Positions 35,901 through 42,556 of a stretch of DNA of 64,000 bases are shown here, one piece after another (the first letter of the stretch is position 1; every line of letters starts with the position of its first letter). The notes beneath the pieces are model-generated. The model was given only the letters and a program-made list of their open reading frames with translations. It had not been told where the DNA came from and searched no databases. A program made the position numbers and the translations under genes. Source of the stretch: Catenulispora sp. MAP5-51 (GTDB taxonomy: Bacteria; Actinomycetota; Actinomycetes; Streptomycetales; Catenulisporaceae); the NCBI RefSeq assembly GCF_041261205.1, contig NZ_JBGCCH010000027.1, positions 1-64,000 on the forward strand, given 5' to 3'.

Positions 35901-35972
35901 GTCGACATCTACTGCTACCGATCCACAGCAGGCACCTCAGCCTGCGACGACTTCACACTGACCGCCAACTAG
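29937..35972 (+). CDS. Giant secreted multidomain protein (DNRLRE, FG-GAP, ricin-type lectin, PKD, CBM-like repeats)
   Basis: The start is GTG 29937 after GGAGG. About 2011 residues. A signal peptide (LASIGMAASLCLAVSSGTFA) leads into a region with YPVYIDPAWVENPQNW and VGNSGGTVFRSLLQFN, typical of DNRLRE domains found with RHS proteins. FG-GAP-like units follow (GNVTGDGTPNLMKADTSGNL; GDLNGDGNPDLWVVNGG), then a ricin-B-like lectin with CLDD...QQW and CLDT...QIW repeats, a CBM6-like segment, a PKD domain (YTFDFGDGTVV, HAYTAAGTFQVKVSATD) and three repeats of about 133 residues. No peptidase or hydrolase motif is visible. It is divergent from the RHS toxin and probably acts at the cell surface, perhaps in attachment. 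Confidence 0.8.
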   Translation: MGGKPRGRLWRLASIGMAASLCLAVSSGTFAVAGTAAAPGAGGLVQTHDPKDPNKPSGPADTSKPGAKTTAPALSSMSSQTTPDPAKLAIADAIATAKKTHKSVPIPAATTAYATMVANPDGTVSANSHVNPQRAKVGGQWEPIDTTLAVGSDGQLHSKATVTAITLSDGGSAPLAVTDDGAGHVLTLTWPGTLPKPTVSGAVATYHAVYPGVDLQVTASATGITHLLVVHDAAAAANPALSSVQIGETGTGVQISATPAGGVQAVAADGTKVFTGQEPHMWDSAGKASPPSGSSKAAAPAIADSGPHTAALPAHVANGKITLQPDPNLLRGASTIYPVYIDPAWVENPQNWVEMDSANQKVWDGQAPYPWGTQSQPYDNSIVRVGNSGGTVFRSLLQFNADILAPNNYTNFLIVSDAWLYLTFQGSCVTTDVWATDRFDSGINWGNQDSGGATGYSVWSGGHVIGTNNCSANPWNPITINDASQVQQVFANHGHTFSVGLRAHNEAAGGGYGGIQVLNNGLIYDANITVKFVAEPWFENVGTTGVAAPVGNHGATQQICGNDMTTAGYLPMVSGPATFTAGLADWDAEKIDYHFWLNDFTSQSGTQDGGSGSVTAIPYSQSQTPGSPGTGGATTPLTGSFPTTTSTVTWFGGMTGTRQSVTGIRDGDLYQMFVQAQDDDPTVDTAFNNARGASGNNLEYPYIQCYFHAALSAPLQPDFPTNAGTTFVSSGTHLTGNYPVVGDGGNIIVHSSAPHTPIARFDWALNTSSTNAGAYNCGGVINAACGSVAANNALDSTSTITIGNGPNTQTLGTGEHWGNNYVYVSAVDVAGNVSAAARFDFFLGEPFQPVSFGNVTGDGTPNLMKADTSGNLDIYPANQDMDPNAADAVEVAPAAAAPNGTSWKNALYTHRGAERVQPTDDLFAWDIGSDNIGHLYYYFNAQTASASTQPGYVPPARLDTFTQTQRSLITRPTCTPSATNGWCVGYNQSNWNDVKKILAVGPVLGGCNIKAPTTACKTNLITIETDGHSPARMWMFSPAGIGQLRNPVLLSTSTPASAAGPGWDWATVRFLMAPGNAAGHPAPTGAPAAGGMPDLWAVDSTGTLYQFTNHSDTALAGAGLGDLNAKTQLGTTGQFNNYDWVSTAGDLNGDGNPDLWVVNGGRMDVLFGPIGANITDQNTKPMSGTGTKPTQAQSTATTADWTSNAATLQGDVVGGGLAGQVRLPGVVGSTAPGQKCLDDLNGSLADSTTVIDIYDCNGTMAQQWTFAPDGTIRYLGSDPTDPKCLDTNNGLIQGQLVTLFSCQPKRNQIWRTIPSPSTPGTYWIYNPTSGMCLDDSNGNSSNHNPFWLWPCIDSIAQRYQLPKAAGAMQQVEAESLWGSQSGATPTPQANCCGISLSNGYQSYFPATAAGASITYNWYVPVTGTYIVEPSLTKTNDRGQYTLTVDSTKLPTTFDGYQASGVSLATVPFGKISLSAGMHNFIFTAAGTNAASIGNRYVLGVDTLALAPTTTTGPTAALKVSSPGIVNQPVTADASASFPGTAGITGYTFDFGDGTVVGPQAGPTAQHAYTAAGTFQVKVSATDVNNASSTSSTTAVVILSGPPVINGDFESGSLAGWPASYNSGVTTTNPHSGTYAGQINAPTGGNGSIEQVVSGLTPNTGYTLTGWVRTDGGTTILGTKFYDADPNDDTGDTTTATTWTQLSSQFTTGPTNTTVDIYCYRPTAGTSACDDFTLLANPAAGAVGNPDFETGNLAGWNAANNAGITTTNPHSGTYAGQINAPTGGNGTIEQVVTGLIPNTAYTLTGWIRTDGGTTTLGAKQFDPAGDKQEATTTNTGWTQLTDQFTTGVNNTTVDIYCNRATAGTSACDDFTLTPTPATVPNHDFESGNLAGWTASYNAGVTTTNTHTGTYAGQINAPTGGNGSIEQVVTGLTPNTTYTLTGWVRTDGGATILGTKFFDADPDDDTGNSTTATGWTQLTSQFTTGPTNTTVDIYCYRSTAGTSACDDFTLTAN
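34743..35969 (+). repeat. Three tandem coding repeats of about 400 bp
   Basis: Units begin near 34743, 35160 and 35569, each encoding NGDFESG-type starts, then TYAGQINAPTGGNG, YTLTGW(V/I)RTDGG and TVDIYC...GTSACDDFTL. Units 1 and 3 are almost identical over long DNA stretches; unit 2 has a shorter middle. This indicates recent duplication or gene conversion. Confidence 0.85.
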
Positions 35973-36003
35973 CTCAGGAGCCATAAGAAGCGGCCAACCA
36001 ACC

Positions 36004-36035
36004 GAAGGGCGCTGCCAACCCAGACAGCGCCCTTC
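36004..36035 (+). terminator. Terminator hairpin after the secreted lectin protein
   Basis: GAAGGGCGCTG at 36004-36014 pairs with CAGCGCCCTTC at 36025-36035. It lies about 30 bases after the stop of the 2011-residue protein. Confidence 0.65.
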
Positions 36036-36075
36036 ACCGCAGCGGCGAAGACAACAGCCCGTGGCAGGCCACTAA

Positions 36076-36228
36076 TTGCGAGCCATTCGCGAACCGATCT
36101 TGGCCTTAAACGACTCACCAGAAACAGAACACCTGGATGTTGGCCCTATTTTCGCTCATTGGTTAACGCCCCCTAAGCTCCACACCTAGCTCCCGATCTG
36201 CGAAATCGCAGGTCGGGAGCTTGTTTTG
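36076..36228 (+). repeat. Direct repeat, copy B (partner at 17626-17779)
   Basis: It matches copy A in the blocks CGAGCCAT, CGCGAACCGATCTTG, GTTAACGCCCCCTAAGCTCC and the terminator. The two copies have the same orientation and bracket 18.4 kb, including the whole RHS locus. Confidence 0.65.
36190..36227 (+). terminator. Terminator within repeat copy B
   Basis: CTCCCGATCTGCGA (36190-36203) pairs with TCGCAGGTCGGGAG (36206-36219) with one G-T pair, followed by CTTGTTTT. Copy A carries the same structure. Confidence 0.7.
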
Positions 36229-36657
36229 AACGAGACGGTTGGAGCCAGCGGCGCTCCACAAGGAGCATCGAGAGCGATGTTCGAACAAGCAGGCAACGGC
36301 CCCGACCCCCAGGCTGGGGCCGCTTTTGCGCAGGGCATGTTCGAACGCCGAGCCTCGTCCAGAGCCGTTTTGGATCATGGCTTACCGCCGTCCGTGGTGA
36401 ATTGGTGGTGGCGTTTCACGCTCTGCGGCGCGGCAATGCCGGCGTTGAGCCAGGTGGGCATGCACGCACGCTGCAAGTCATAGGAGCGTTCAGCCAGGGC
36501 GATTCGGATTGAGCCGGGCTTCGGTACGACGTCCGTACACGGAAAGTCCCAGCATCGCCCGCCCATAGTTCCGGCGAGTCGGCGGGAGTCGCGCCGCTTG
36601 TCCCCAAAAGGCCCCAATGGCGGCGGTGTCCACTACGCCGCGGCATAGGTTGAAGCA

Positions 36658-36978
36658 ATGACGATCTCGAAACCCGATCAGGACCTGGTCGCGGCTTGGT
36701 GTGAGCAACGGGTCCCCGGCCACGCGCGCGATCAGGTTGCCGTCGGTTACACCACGCGTGGGGCGTCCATCACGCTCGTCGAGCGCCGGGCCCCCTGGGA
36801 CGGTGTCGGCGAATGGACGGCTCGGCCGTTCGCGCAACTGCGCCGGACCGGCTCGGTTTGGCGTCTTTACTGGCCTGACCGGAATATCCGCTGGCACCTC
36901 CGCGACGAATTCCCCGCGACCGACGATCTCCAAGCCCTTCTCGACATCATTGGCGACCCGCGGAGCGCGTTCGAGTGA
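36658..36978 (+). CDS. DUF3024-like protein
   Basis: 106 residues. WCEQRVPGHARDQVAVGYTT, ITLVERRAPWDGVGEWTARP, LRRTGSVWRLYWPDRNIRWH and a final LLDIIGDPRSAFE match the DUF3024 pattern that I know from actinobacteria. The function of the family is unknown. It is a stand-alone gene with no partner in the same direction. No membrane segment or signal peptide is present. Confidence 0.65.
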   Translation: MTISKPDQDLVAAWCEQRVPGHARDQVAVGYTTRGASITLVERRAPWDGVGEWTARPFAQLRRTGSVWRLYWPDRNIRWHLRDEFPATDDLQALLDIIGDPRSAFE

Positions 36979-37119
36979 TGCGTGAGAGCCGGCGTGTTGC
37001 GACTCGGCTTGCGATTCGTGTTCGACGTGTTGGCGTTTCGCTGGAGACGCGTCGGCGTTTGGGTTCAGGGTGCCGCAGGCTCCAGTCGGCACCTGGTTTG
37101 AGCGGCACCTGTTGGGTTC

Positions 37120-38535
37120 CTACTCCCGAATCCGGGCTGGCAGGTCCGCAGCGTGCTCAGTCAGGTCGGCACCTGACCGTGCTGCTCGTTCGGAGCAGGC
37201 CCGAACCCGGTCCGCGGCGTCGGCTGAGAGGGCAGCGCGATCTGCCAGCCAGGCCGCCAGATCTGGAAGTAGACGACGGAGGACGTCGGCCGTATCGGTG
37301 TCATAGAGGTCGCCGATGCTGCGGGAGACCAAGGCGATCCGATGTGGCGAGCAAGCATGGGCGAGCTGCGGGAGTTCATCGCTGAGCCAGATGAAGGAGA
37401 GCTCACGATATGCCTCGTCATCGGTGAACGGCTCGCCGTCTTGCGGGAAGTCGCCGGGCACTGCTTTCTGGCCAGGACGATACTTGGCCCGCCAGTTCGC
37501 GAACTCGGCGGTCCAGGAATCGTCTGCTACTTCGCGCCCCGGCTGCTTCGGTTCAGCGCCAGTGATGTCGCGCCGAAGTTCTGCCGTGCGAAGTTCCTGC
37601 GCCAGCCGACGGCACCGGTGGAATTCGGCATATTGCGACTCGGATTCGCCACCGAGGGGAAGTTCGCCAGCCAACGGGAGAATCCGGTCTGCCAGGTCAG
37701 CGTCGGACACCGGGCAGAGTCGGGCCTGTGCCGCCGCGTCCGGTCCGACCACTTCCTGCCAGGCGGTAAACGCATGCGCCGAGGTAGGGAAATAGCCGGC
37801 ACCCACGGTGTGAGGCTCACCGCTGCACGTATCGATGTCCCACAGGTACCACCGATCTGGGCCCTCTGGGGCACTGAACGGCGCGGTTATGCCGAAGCGC
37901 GTACCGTACACATCCTGGCACCACATAGCGGGCCCATTGGGCGTCGTGACCATTGAGGCGTCAGGGAACCCCACTACTGACCCCCGTACGTCCTCGACGG
38001 CGCCGATCGGGATCCCGGCGTCCGGGTACGGGACGATCCTGGCCACTGCCACCAGCAAGCGCCACCGACTCTGTTGTTCATCCGGATCGTCGACCCCTGA
38101 AACGGCTCTGACGGCCTCCAGTGCGATGTTCTCGGAGAAGGCGCCGAGGAGCAGGTCCGGGCTGTACGTGCCCTGGTCGAAGGCCAGCGTCTGGCCTGAT
38201 GCCCACCGTGTAGCCTGCAGGGCGTCTTGGGCTGTGAGCGCCCGGCCCAACCGACGACACAACTCGTCCTCGAGCCAGGCCACCGGCATGCCCGCAGCGA
38301 CCAACTCCGCGATGACCGGCTCAGCATCGACCTTCGCACGCTCCATCGCTTCCTGGTCGATCTCCTCCTCCGGAAACCCCGTGAAGGGGTCCGCGCCCCA
38401 TGACCACTCGGATCTGGCAAGATCCTGCGCTCGCGAAGCCTCCTCCTTAGCGCGCCGAACGGCCGGGTTTCCCGAGCGACTTCCCTTGTGGTGGGGGCGA
38501 GAGTTCTTCTTCTTACGAGGCTTCGAGTTGGGCAC
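37120..38535 (-). CDS. Conserved actinobacterial protein of unknown function with a basic N-terminus
   Basis: 471 residues from GTG 38535. Residues 1-25 are very basic (PNSKPRKKKNSRPHHKGSRS), which suggests nucleic-acid contact. The rest is soluble and mostly helical, with segments such as EPVIAELVAAGMPVAWLEDE, WRLLVAVARIVPYPDAGIPI and WYLWDIDTCSGEPHTVGAGY. I recognise no catalytic motif or named domain. It is divergent from the LAL side of the island edge and does not form an operon. Confidence 0.6.
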   Translation of the reverse strand: MPNSKPRKKKNSRPHHKGSRSGNPAVRRAKEEASRAQDLARSEWSWGADPFTGFPEEEIDQEAMERAKVDAEPVIAELVAAGMPVAWLEDELCRRLGRALTAQDALQATRWASGQTLAFDQGTYSPDLLLGAFSENIALEAVRAVSGVDDPDEQQSRWRLLVAVARIVPYPDAGIPIGAVEDVRGSVVGFPDASMVTTPNGPAMWCQDVYGTRFGITAPFSAPEGPDRWYLWDIDTCSGEPHTVGAGYFPTSAHAFTAWQEVVGPDAAAQARLCPVSDADLADRILPLAGELPLGGESESQYAEFHRCRRLAQELRTAELRRDITGAEPKQPGREVADDSWTAEFANWRAKYRPGQKAVPGDFPQDGEPFTDDEAYRELSFIWLSDELPQLAHACSPHRIALVSRSIGDLYDTDTADVLRRLLPDLAAWLADRAALSADAADRVRACSERAARSGADLTEHAADLPARIRE

Positions 38536-38928
38536 AGTCCAACTCTATGGACGCGTTGCGACCGGGTCCGCGAAACCCACCAAGAAGGAGGCGCTACATC
38601 GGAGCCTTTGCCGGTGACCTTCCCAACCGAGTAAGGCCGCGGCGGGACCAGGTGCGGACCTTCGGCGGCCGCAGCGACTGCCGGACTTGTCGATGAAGCA
38701 GACCACTCTCCGGCGTCGCTTTCACATCGGCGAGCCCTCTGTAGCTGGTTTCAGGACTTTCGCTTCCTCGCAGCCAGCAGGGTAACCGTCCCCGCTGGCC
38801 AGACTTTCGGTGCTAACTGTTTCAACCCGTCTCGTAGCCGGTGGCGTATGAGTGGTGGGATTCGAATGATCGACGCCGCCAGATGGGTTCATCCCAGGTC
38901 AGCGGCAAAATATATCAGCATCTTGCCA
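38536..38928. other. Intergenic region before the island edge
   Basis: I see no supported gene. Short frames overlap the 5' end of the neighbouring gene but have no ribosome binding site or family resemblance. Confidence 0.4.
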
Positions 38929-38943
38929 GGCCCCTAAGCTCCA
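38929..38943 (+). other. Third copy of the attachment-like core
   Basis: GCCCCTAAGCTCCAC at about 38929-38943 repeats the core found inside the repeats at 17.7 and 36.2 kb. It sits beside a terminator and a tyrosine-recombinase remnant, the usual order at an att site. A tmRNA 3' end as the origin is an inference from the AGCTCCAC ending. Confidence 0.5.
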
Positions 38944-38957
38944 CAGCAGTACCAGCG

Positions 38958-38990
38958 GAAACGCCCCCGAGAGTCTCTCGGGGGCGTTTC
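38958..38990. terminator. Strong intrinsic terminator
   Basis: GAAACGCCCCCGAGA (38958-38972), loop GTC, and TCTCGGGGGCGTTTC (38976-38990) pair perfectly over 15 bp. T-rich sequence overlaps the right arm. Confidence 0.75.
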
Positions 38991-39024
38991 TGGTCTCACT
39001 TCTGGTCTCACTTCTGGTCTCATT
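38989..39024 (-). repeat. Three 12-bp tandem repeats
   Basis: TCTGGTCTCACT occurs at 38989-39000 and 39001-39012, and TCTGGTCTCATT at 39013-39024. On the minus strand they read TGAGACCAGA and create the stop region of the recombinase remnant. Such TGAGACC repeats commonly accompany actinobacterial integrase-att junctions and may be recombinase arm sites. Confidence 0.7.
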
Positions 39025-39246
39025 CGCCGTCCGCTGGACCGGCATTCCCCTCTGTCGTTGCGCCGAAGTAGAACGCGTCTTGGCGCCCCGCGGTCTCTCG
39101 CCACATCGTGTCGGTGACGTGCCCGTACCGCAGCAGCATCGCGGGGTCCTAGCGTCCCATGATGTCCATCGGGGTCCGGGGCGCAACCTCCAGCAGCGCC
39201 AGCACGGTCGCGGCCGCGTGCCCGGCATCGTGCAGCCGCTTCATGC
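39020..39246 (-). pseudogene. Tyrosine recombinase (integrase) C-terminal remnant
   Basis: The minus strand reads KRLHDAGHAAATVLALLEVA, then PRTPMDIMGR, a TAG stop, then DPAMLLRYGHVTDTMWRETA and ending before the TGAGACC repeats. This is the RLHDLRH...LGH...RYxHV signature of phage-type integrases with the catalytic Arg of HxxR changed (DAGH) and a stop in place of LGH. The N-terminal two thirds are missing. It marks a former integrative element next to the att-like core at 38929. Confidence 0.75.
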
Positions 39247-39324
39247 CCACTGAGTTTCACCCACTGTCGAGCCCCGCCGCTCCGACCGGCAGAATGTGCC
39301 ACCCAAGCCGGATCGGAGGCGGAG

Positions 39325-42246
39325 ATGAGGGCAGGGAAGAGGGCTGGCGCGTCGGCATCCTGGCCGGGGCTCTCCGTGCCGCGTTTGGTTGACAGGGAGC
39401 GCGATCTTGCGGTGCTTGAACAGGCGCTTGATGATGACCTGCCGGGTCTGGTCGTGATCGCGGGGGAGGCGGGGGTCGGGAAGACGCGGTTGCTGCATGA
39501 ACTTCTGCGGCGGCGTCGGGAGAGGGCGCTGGTCGCGGTTTGCCCGGCGTTTCGGGAGCCCTACACGCTCGGGCCGATCGTGGAGGCTGTGCGGCGGTTG
39601 GTCGAGGATGTCGCGGGTCTGCGACTCAGTGGGCTGGCGGGGGCGTTGCGGCCGGTCTTTCCCGAGTGGGCCGATCGGTTGCCGGCGGCGCCCGAGGCGC
39701 TGCCCGACGTCGCGGCCGCCCGGCACCGTTTGCTGCGGGCGCTCGTCGAGCTCATCGATGCCGCCGGTGTGGAGTTGCTCGTCGTGGAGGACGCGCACTG
39801 GGCTGACGAGACCACGCTCGAACTTCTCCTTCTTCTGCGAGCCCGGCCGCAGCGGGGCCCGCGCCTGGTTGTCACCTACCGGCCGGAGGACGTGCGCGCG
39901 GAGTCGCTGCTGCGCCGGCTCGTCGCGCAGGGTGGTGTCAGCCGTCTGGAGCCCGAGCTGCTGGACACTGCGGGGACGGCGGATCTGGTGTCCTCGATGC
40001 TCGGCGGAGAGCCGGTCTCGGCGGAGTTCGCAGAGTTCCTCCGCCGCCACACCGACGGGCTGCCGATCGCGGTCGAGGAGTGCGTCCGCCTGCTCTACGA
40101 CCGGGCGGACCTGGTCTGTGAAGACGGCGCCTGGCTGCGGCGCGAGGTCTCGGAGATCGACGTGCCGCCCAGCATCCGTGATGCCGTGCTGGAGCGGACT
40201 TCCCGTCTCGGGACGGCTGCCGGGGCGGTGCTGGCCGCGCTCGCAGTGCTCGAGGGGGACCGGGCGCCGGTGTTGGTCGCCGAGGTTGTGGACCTGGCCC
40301 CGCATGAGGTCGAGAGCGGTCTGGGCGAGGCCGTGGCCGCCGGGTTGTTGCAGGAGGACCGCGGCGCCCGGGTCGGGTTCCGTCACGTGCTGGCCGCGCG
40401 CAGCGTCTATCACGCGCTCGGCGCCCTGGAGCGCGGTCGCCTCCACCGCCGCGCGGGAGCAGCACTGGAGCGGGAACCGGTTCGTCGCGCCGATGAGCTG
40501 GCCCGCCATTTCCGCGAGGCCGGCGAACCGCATCGTTGGGCGATGTACGCCGAGCAGGCGGCCGACCACGCGATCTCCTCCGGCGATCCGCGCACCGCGT
40601 TCAGGCTGCTCCTCGACCTTCTTGTCGGCGGTGCCGTCCGAGGCGCGGCGGTATCCCGTGTGGTGCAGCGGATGCCGCTGTACGCCGCGGGCGGCAACGA
40701 GCCCCTGCGCGAGCTCGTCGCCGTGCTGCGCGAGTCCGCCGCCCGCGAGCTCACGGAGCCGGAACGGACCGAGGTCACCTGGCAACTGGCCCGGCTGATG
40801 TTCCACGTCGGCGACATGGAGGCGGCCTCGGTCGAGATGGAGCGGGCCGTGCCGGGGCTGGTGCGGGATCGGCCGGTCGCCGCCGTCCACGCGATGATGA
40901 TGCTCGCCCGCCACTTGGGCACCGCGCGCCAGGCGGCGTATCACCGCACGTGGCTGGAGCGGGCCGGGCGCCTGGTCGAGACCTCGCTCGACCCGTCGCC
41001 GGCGGAGCGCCTCTCCTTCCTCGTGGACCGCGCCGCCACGCTCCTGGTCCTCGGCGATGCCGACGGGTGGGCGGCGGCGCGCGACCTGCCGCCCGCCGGC
41101 CGGACGCCGGGCGAGGTGCTGCAACGCGCCCGGGGCCTGGCCAATCTCGGTGAGTCGGCGATGCTGTGGGGCCGTTACGCCGACGCCCGGCGCTGGCTCG
41201 ACACCGCCGTCGCGCTGGCCGAGGAGCACCGACACCTGCGCCTGCGCGACCTGCTCGGGGCGACCCTGGCCCACCTGGACTGGCTCACCGGCGACTGGAC
41301 GAGCGCGGATCGCTGGACGGCCGCGGCCCTCGACGCCGACGAACCCGCCTTGCGCGCCGACGCACTGCTGCTGGCAGGGCTCTTCGATGATGCCCGCGGC
41401 GAACACGAACAGGGCTTGGAACGGGTTCGCGCCGCCATCGCGATCGGGCGCCCGCGCGGCGCCGCGGACGGCTCACGTGACCCGTCCGCGGTGCTGGCCC
41501 GGCTGGCGATCGCCGCCGGCCGGCCCGGGCAGGCACTGGTCGCGACCGACGCCGCGTGGCAGCTCACTGAGACCAAGGGACTGTGGCTCTGGGCCGCCGA
41601 GATCGCCCCGCTCCGGGTTCGTGCGCTGCTGGAAGACGGGCGCCAGGAGGAGGCATTTCGCGCCGTCGAGCACTTCCAGGCGGGTACCCGCGACCTGGAC
41701 GCGCCGCTGGCCGCGGCAGCCCGCAAACTCACCACCGCCCTGCTCGTCCGCGCGGGCGGCGACCCCGGCGGTGCCGCAGGTCTCTTCGAGGAGGCGGCCA
41801 CCGTCTGGGCCGCCCTTCCGAGACCGTACGACATATTGCAGGCCCGCGAGGCCGCGGCCAGTTGCCACCTCGCCGCCGGCGACCGGGACCTGGCGGTCGG
41901 GGTGTTCCGCGAGGTTTTCGACGGCTTCCTCGCCCTCGGCGCGACCGGGGACGCCGATCGGGTGCGGCGTGTTCTCGCGGACGAGGGCGTCCGGGCCGGA
42001 CGGCAGGTCGGACGGCCCTCCTACGGCGACCAGCTCTCGCCGCGCGAACTCGATGTGGTGCGGCTGCTCGTCGAAGGCCGGACCAGCGCACAGATCGCGC
42101 GCGTGCTCGGGCTTTCCCCGCGCACCGTCGAGAAGCACGTTCATTCCGCGATGCGCAAACGGGAAGCGCCTTCGCGCACCGCGCTGGCCGTCGCCGCGGT
42201 GAAGTCCGGCGACGTTCTGCCGCCGCGGGGAGCTTTTCCCGGGTAG
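39325..42246 (+). CDS. LAL-type LuxR-family transcriptional regulator
   Basis: 973 residues from ATG 39325, with GGAGG at 39315-39319. An N-terminal AAA ATPase has Walker A GEAGVGKT at 47-54 and Walker B LLVVEDAHWAD at 151-161. A long helical, TPR-like middle region follows, and the C-terminal LuxR HTH (about 905-965) reads LSPRELDVVRLLVEGRTSAQ, then RVLGLSPRTVEKHVHSAMRK. This is the standard large ATP-binding LuxR architecture at normal length. The target is unknown; the secreted protease gene starts 310 bases downstream in the same direction and is the obvious candidate. Confidence 0.92.
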   Translation: MRAGKRAGASASWPGLSVPRLVDRERDLAVLEQALDDDLPGLVVIAGEAGVGKTRLLHELLRRRRERALVAVCPAFREPYTLGPIVEAVRRLVEDVAGLRLSGLAGALRPVFPEWADRLPAAPEALPDVAAARHRLLRALVELIDAAGVELLVVEDAHWADETTLELLLLLRARPQRGPRLVVTYRPEDVRAESLLRRLVAQGGVSRLEPELLDTAGTADLVSSMLGGEPVSAEFAEFLRRHTDGLPIAVEECVRLLYDRADLVCEDGAWLRREVSEIDVPPSIRDAVLERTSRLGTAAGAVLAALAVLEGDRAPVLVAEVVDLAPHEVESGLGEAVAAGLLQEDRGARVGFRHVLAARSVYHALGALERGRLHRRAGAALEREPVRRADELARHFREAGEPHRWAMYAEQAADHAISSGDPRTAFRLLLDLLVGGAVRGAAVSRVVQRMPLYAAGGNEPLRELVAVLRESAARELTEPERTEVTWQLARLMFHVGDMEAASVEMERAVPGLVRDRPVAAVHAMMMLARHLGTARQAAYHRTWLERAGRLVETSLDPSPAERLSFLVDRAATLLVLGDADGWAAARDLPPAGRTPGEVLQRARGLANLGESAMLWGRYADARRWLDTAVALAEEHRHLRLRDLLGATLAHLDWLTGDWTSADRWTAAALDADEPALRADALLLAGLFDDARGEHEQGLERVRAAIAIGRPRGAADGSRDPSAVLARLAIAAGRPGQALVATDAAWQLTETKGLWLWAAEIAPLRVRALLEDGRQEEAFRAVEHFQAGTRDLDAPLAAAARKLTTALLVRAGGDPGGAAGLFEEAATVWAALPRPYDILQAREAAASCHLAAGDRDLAVGVFREVFDGFLALGATGDADRVRRVLADEGVRAGRQVGRPSYGDQLSPRELDVVRLLVEGRTSAQIARVLGLSPRTVEKHVHSAMRKREAPSRTALAVAAVKSGDVLPPRGAFPG

Positions 42247-42314
42247 TTCTGCGCATTGATGGTCCCCCGGCGCTCGACGTTCACTTCTTGGTGGACAGAA
42301 ACGGAGCGCCCGCA

Positions 42315-42506
42315 ATGACTTCTGGCAACGGTGTCGAGGAATCCGGCGAGGAATCGTCGGTCTGCGACGCGGAACCTTCCCCGGAGGTTGCCACCGACGA
42401 CTCCTGTGACGGTCCGGCCACCACCGTCGATTCGGCCCCGGCGGCGATCACGGATCGGCCGCCCGCCGGCCGGCGGAAGCCCGGCGTGGAGTACCGGCCG
42501 ATCTGA
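42315..42506 (+). CDS. Small acidic peptide gene upstream of the protease
   Basis: A 63-residue frame from ATG 42315 (GTG 42291 is possible) with an acidic N-terminal part (NGVEESGEESSVCDAEPSPE) and a C-terminus GRRKPGVEYRPI. It lies between the LAL regulator and the S53 protease in the same direction. The ribosome binding site is weak (GGAG at 42303). The charge split is reminiscent of precursor peptides, but no modification enzyme is adjacent, so this remains a hypothetical small protein. Confidence 0.35.
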   Translation: MTSGNGVEESGEESSVCDAEPSPEVATDDSCDGPATTVDSAPAAITDRPPAGRRKPGVEYRPI

Positions 42507-42556
42507 ACCGCCCCCCACCAGCGTCGGCCCGACCGGCGCACCCCCCGAGGAGAACG

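Larger units (their letters stand above)
36036..36657. other. Gene-free stretch holding repeat copy B
   Basis: Apart from the repeat at 36076-36228, its terminator, and a further GC-rich hairpin near 36299-36323 (GGCCCC...GGGGCC, followed by TTTT), I see no gene here. Frames on both strands lack ribosome binding sites and recognisable content. Confidence 0.45.

Noticed and set aside
35160-35969. CRISPR-like repeats in the 3' part of the secreted protein gene
   Set aside because: The units are about 400 bp, in frame, and encode repeated protein domains.
39241-41406. A 721-codon minus-strand frame opposite the LAL regulator
   Set aside because: Its composition is that of an antisense shadow in high-GC DNA; the plus-strand product has Walker motifs and a LuxR HTH.
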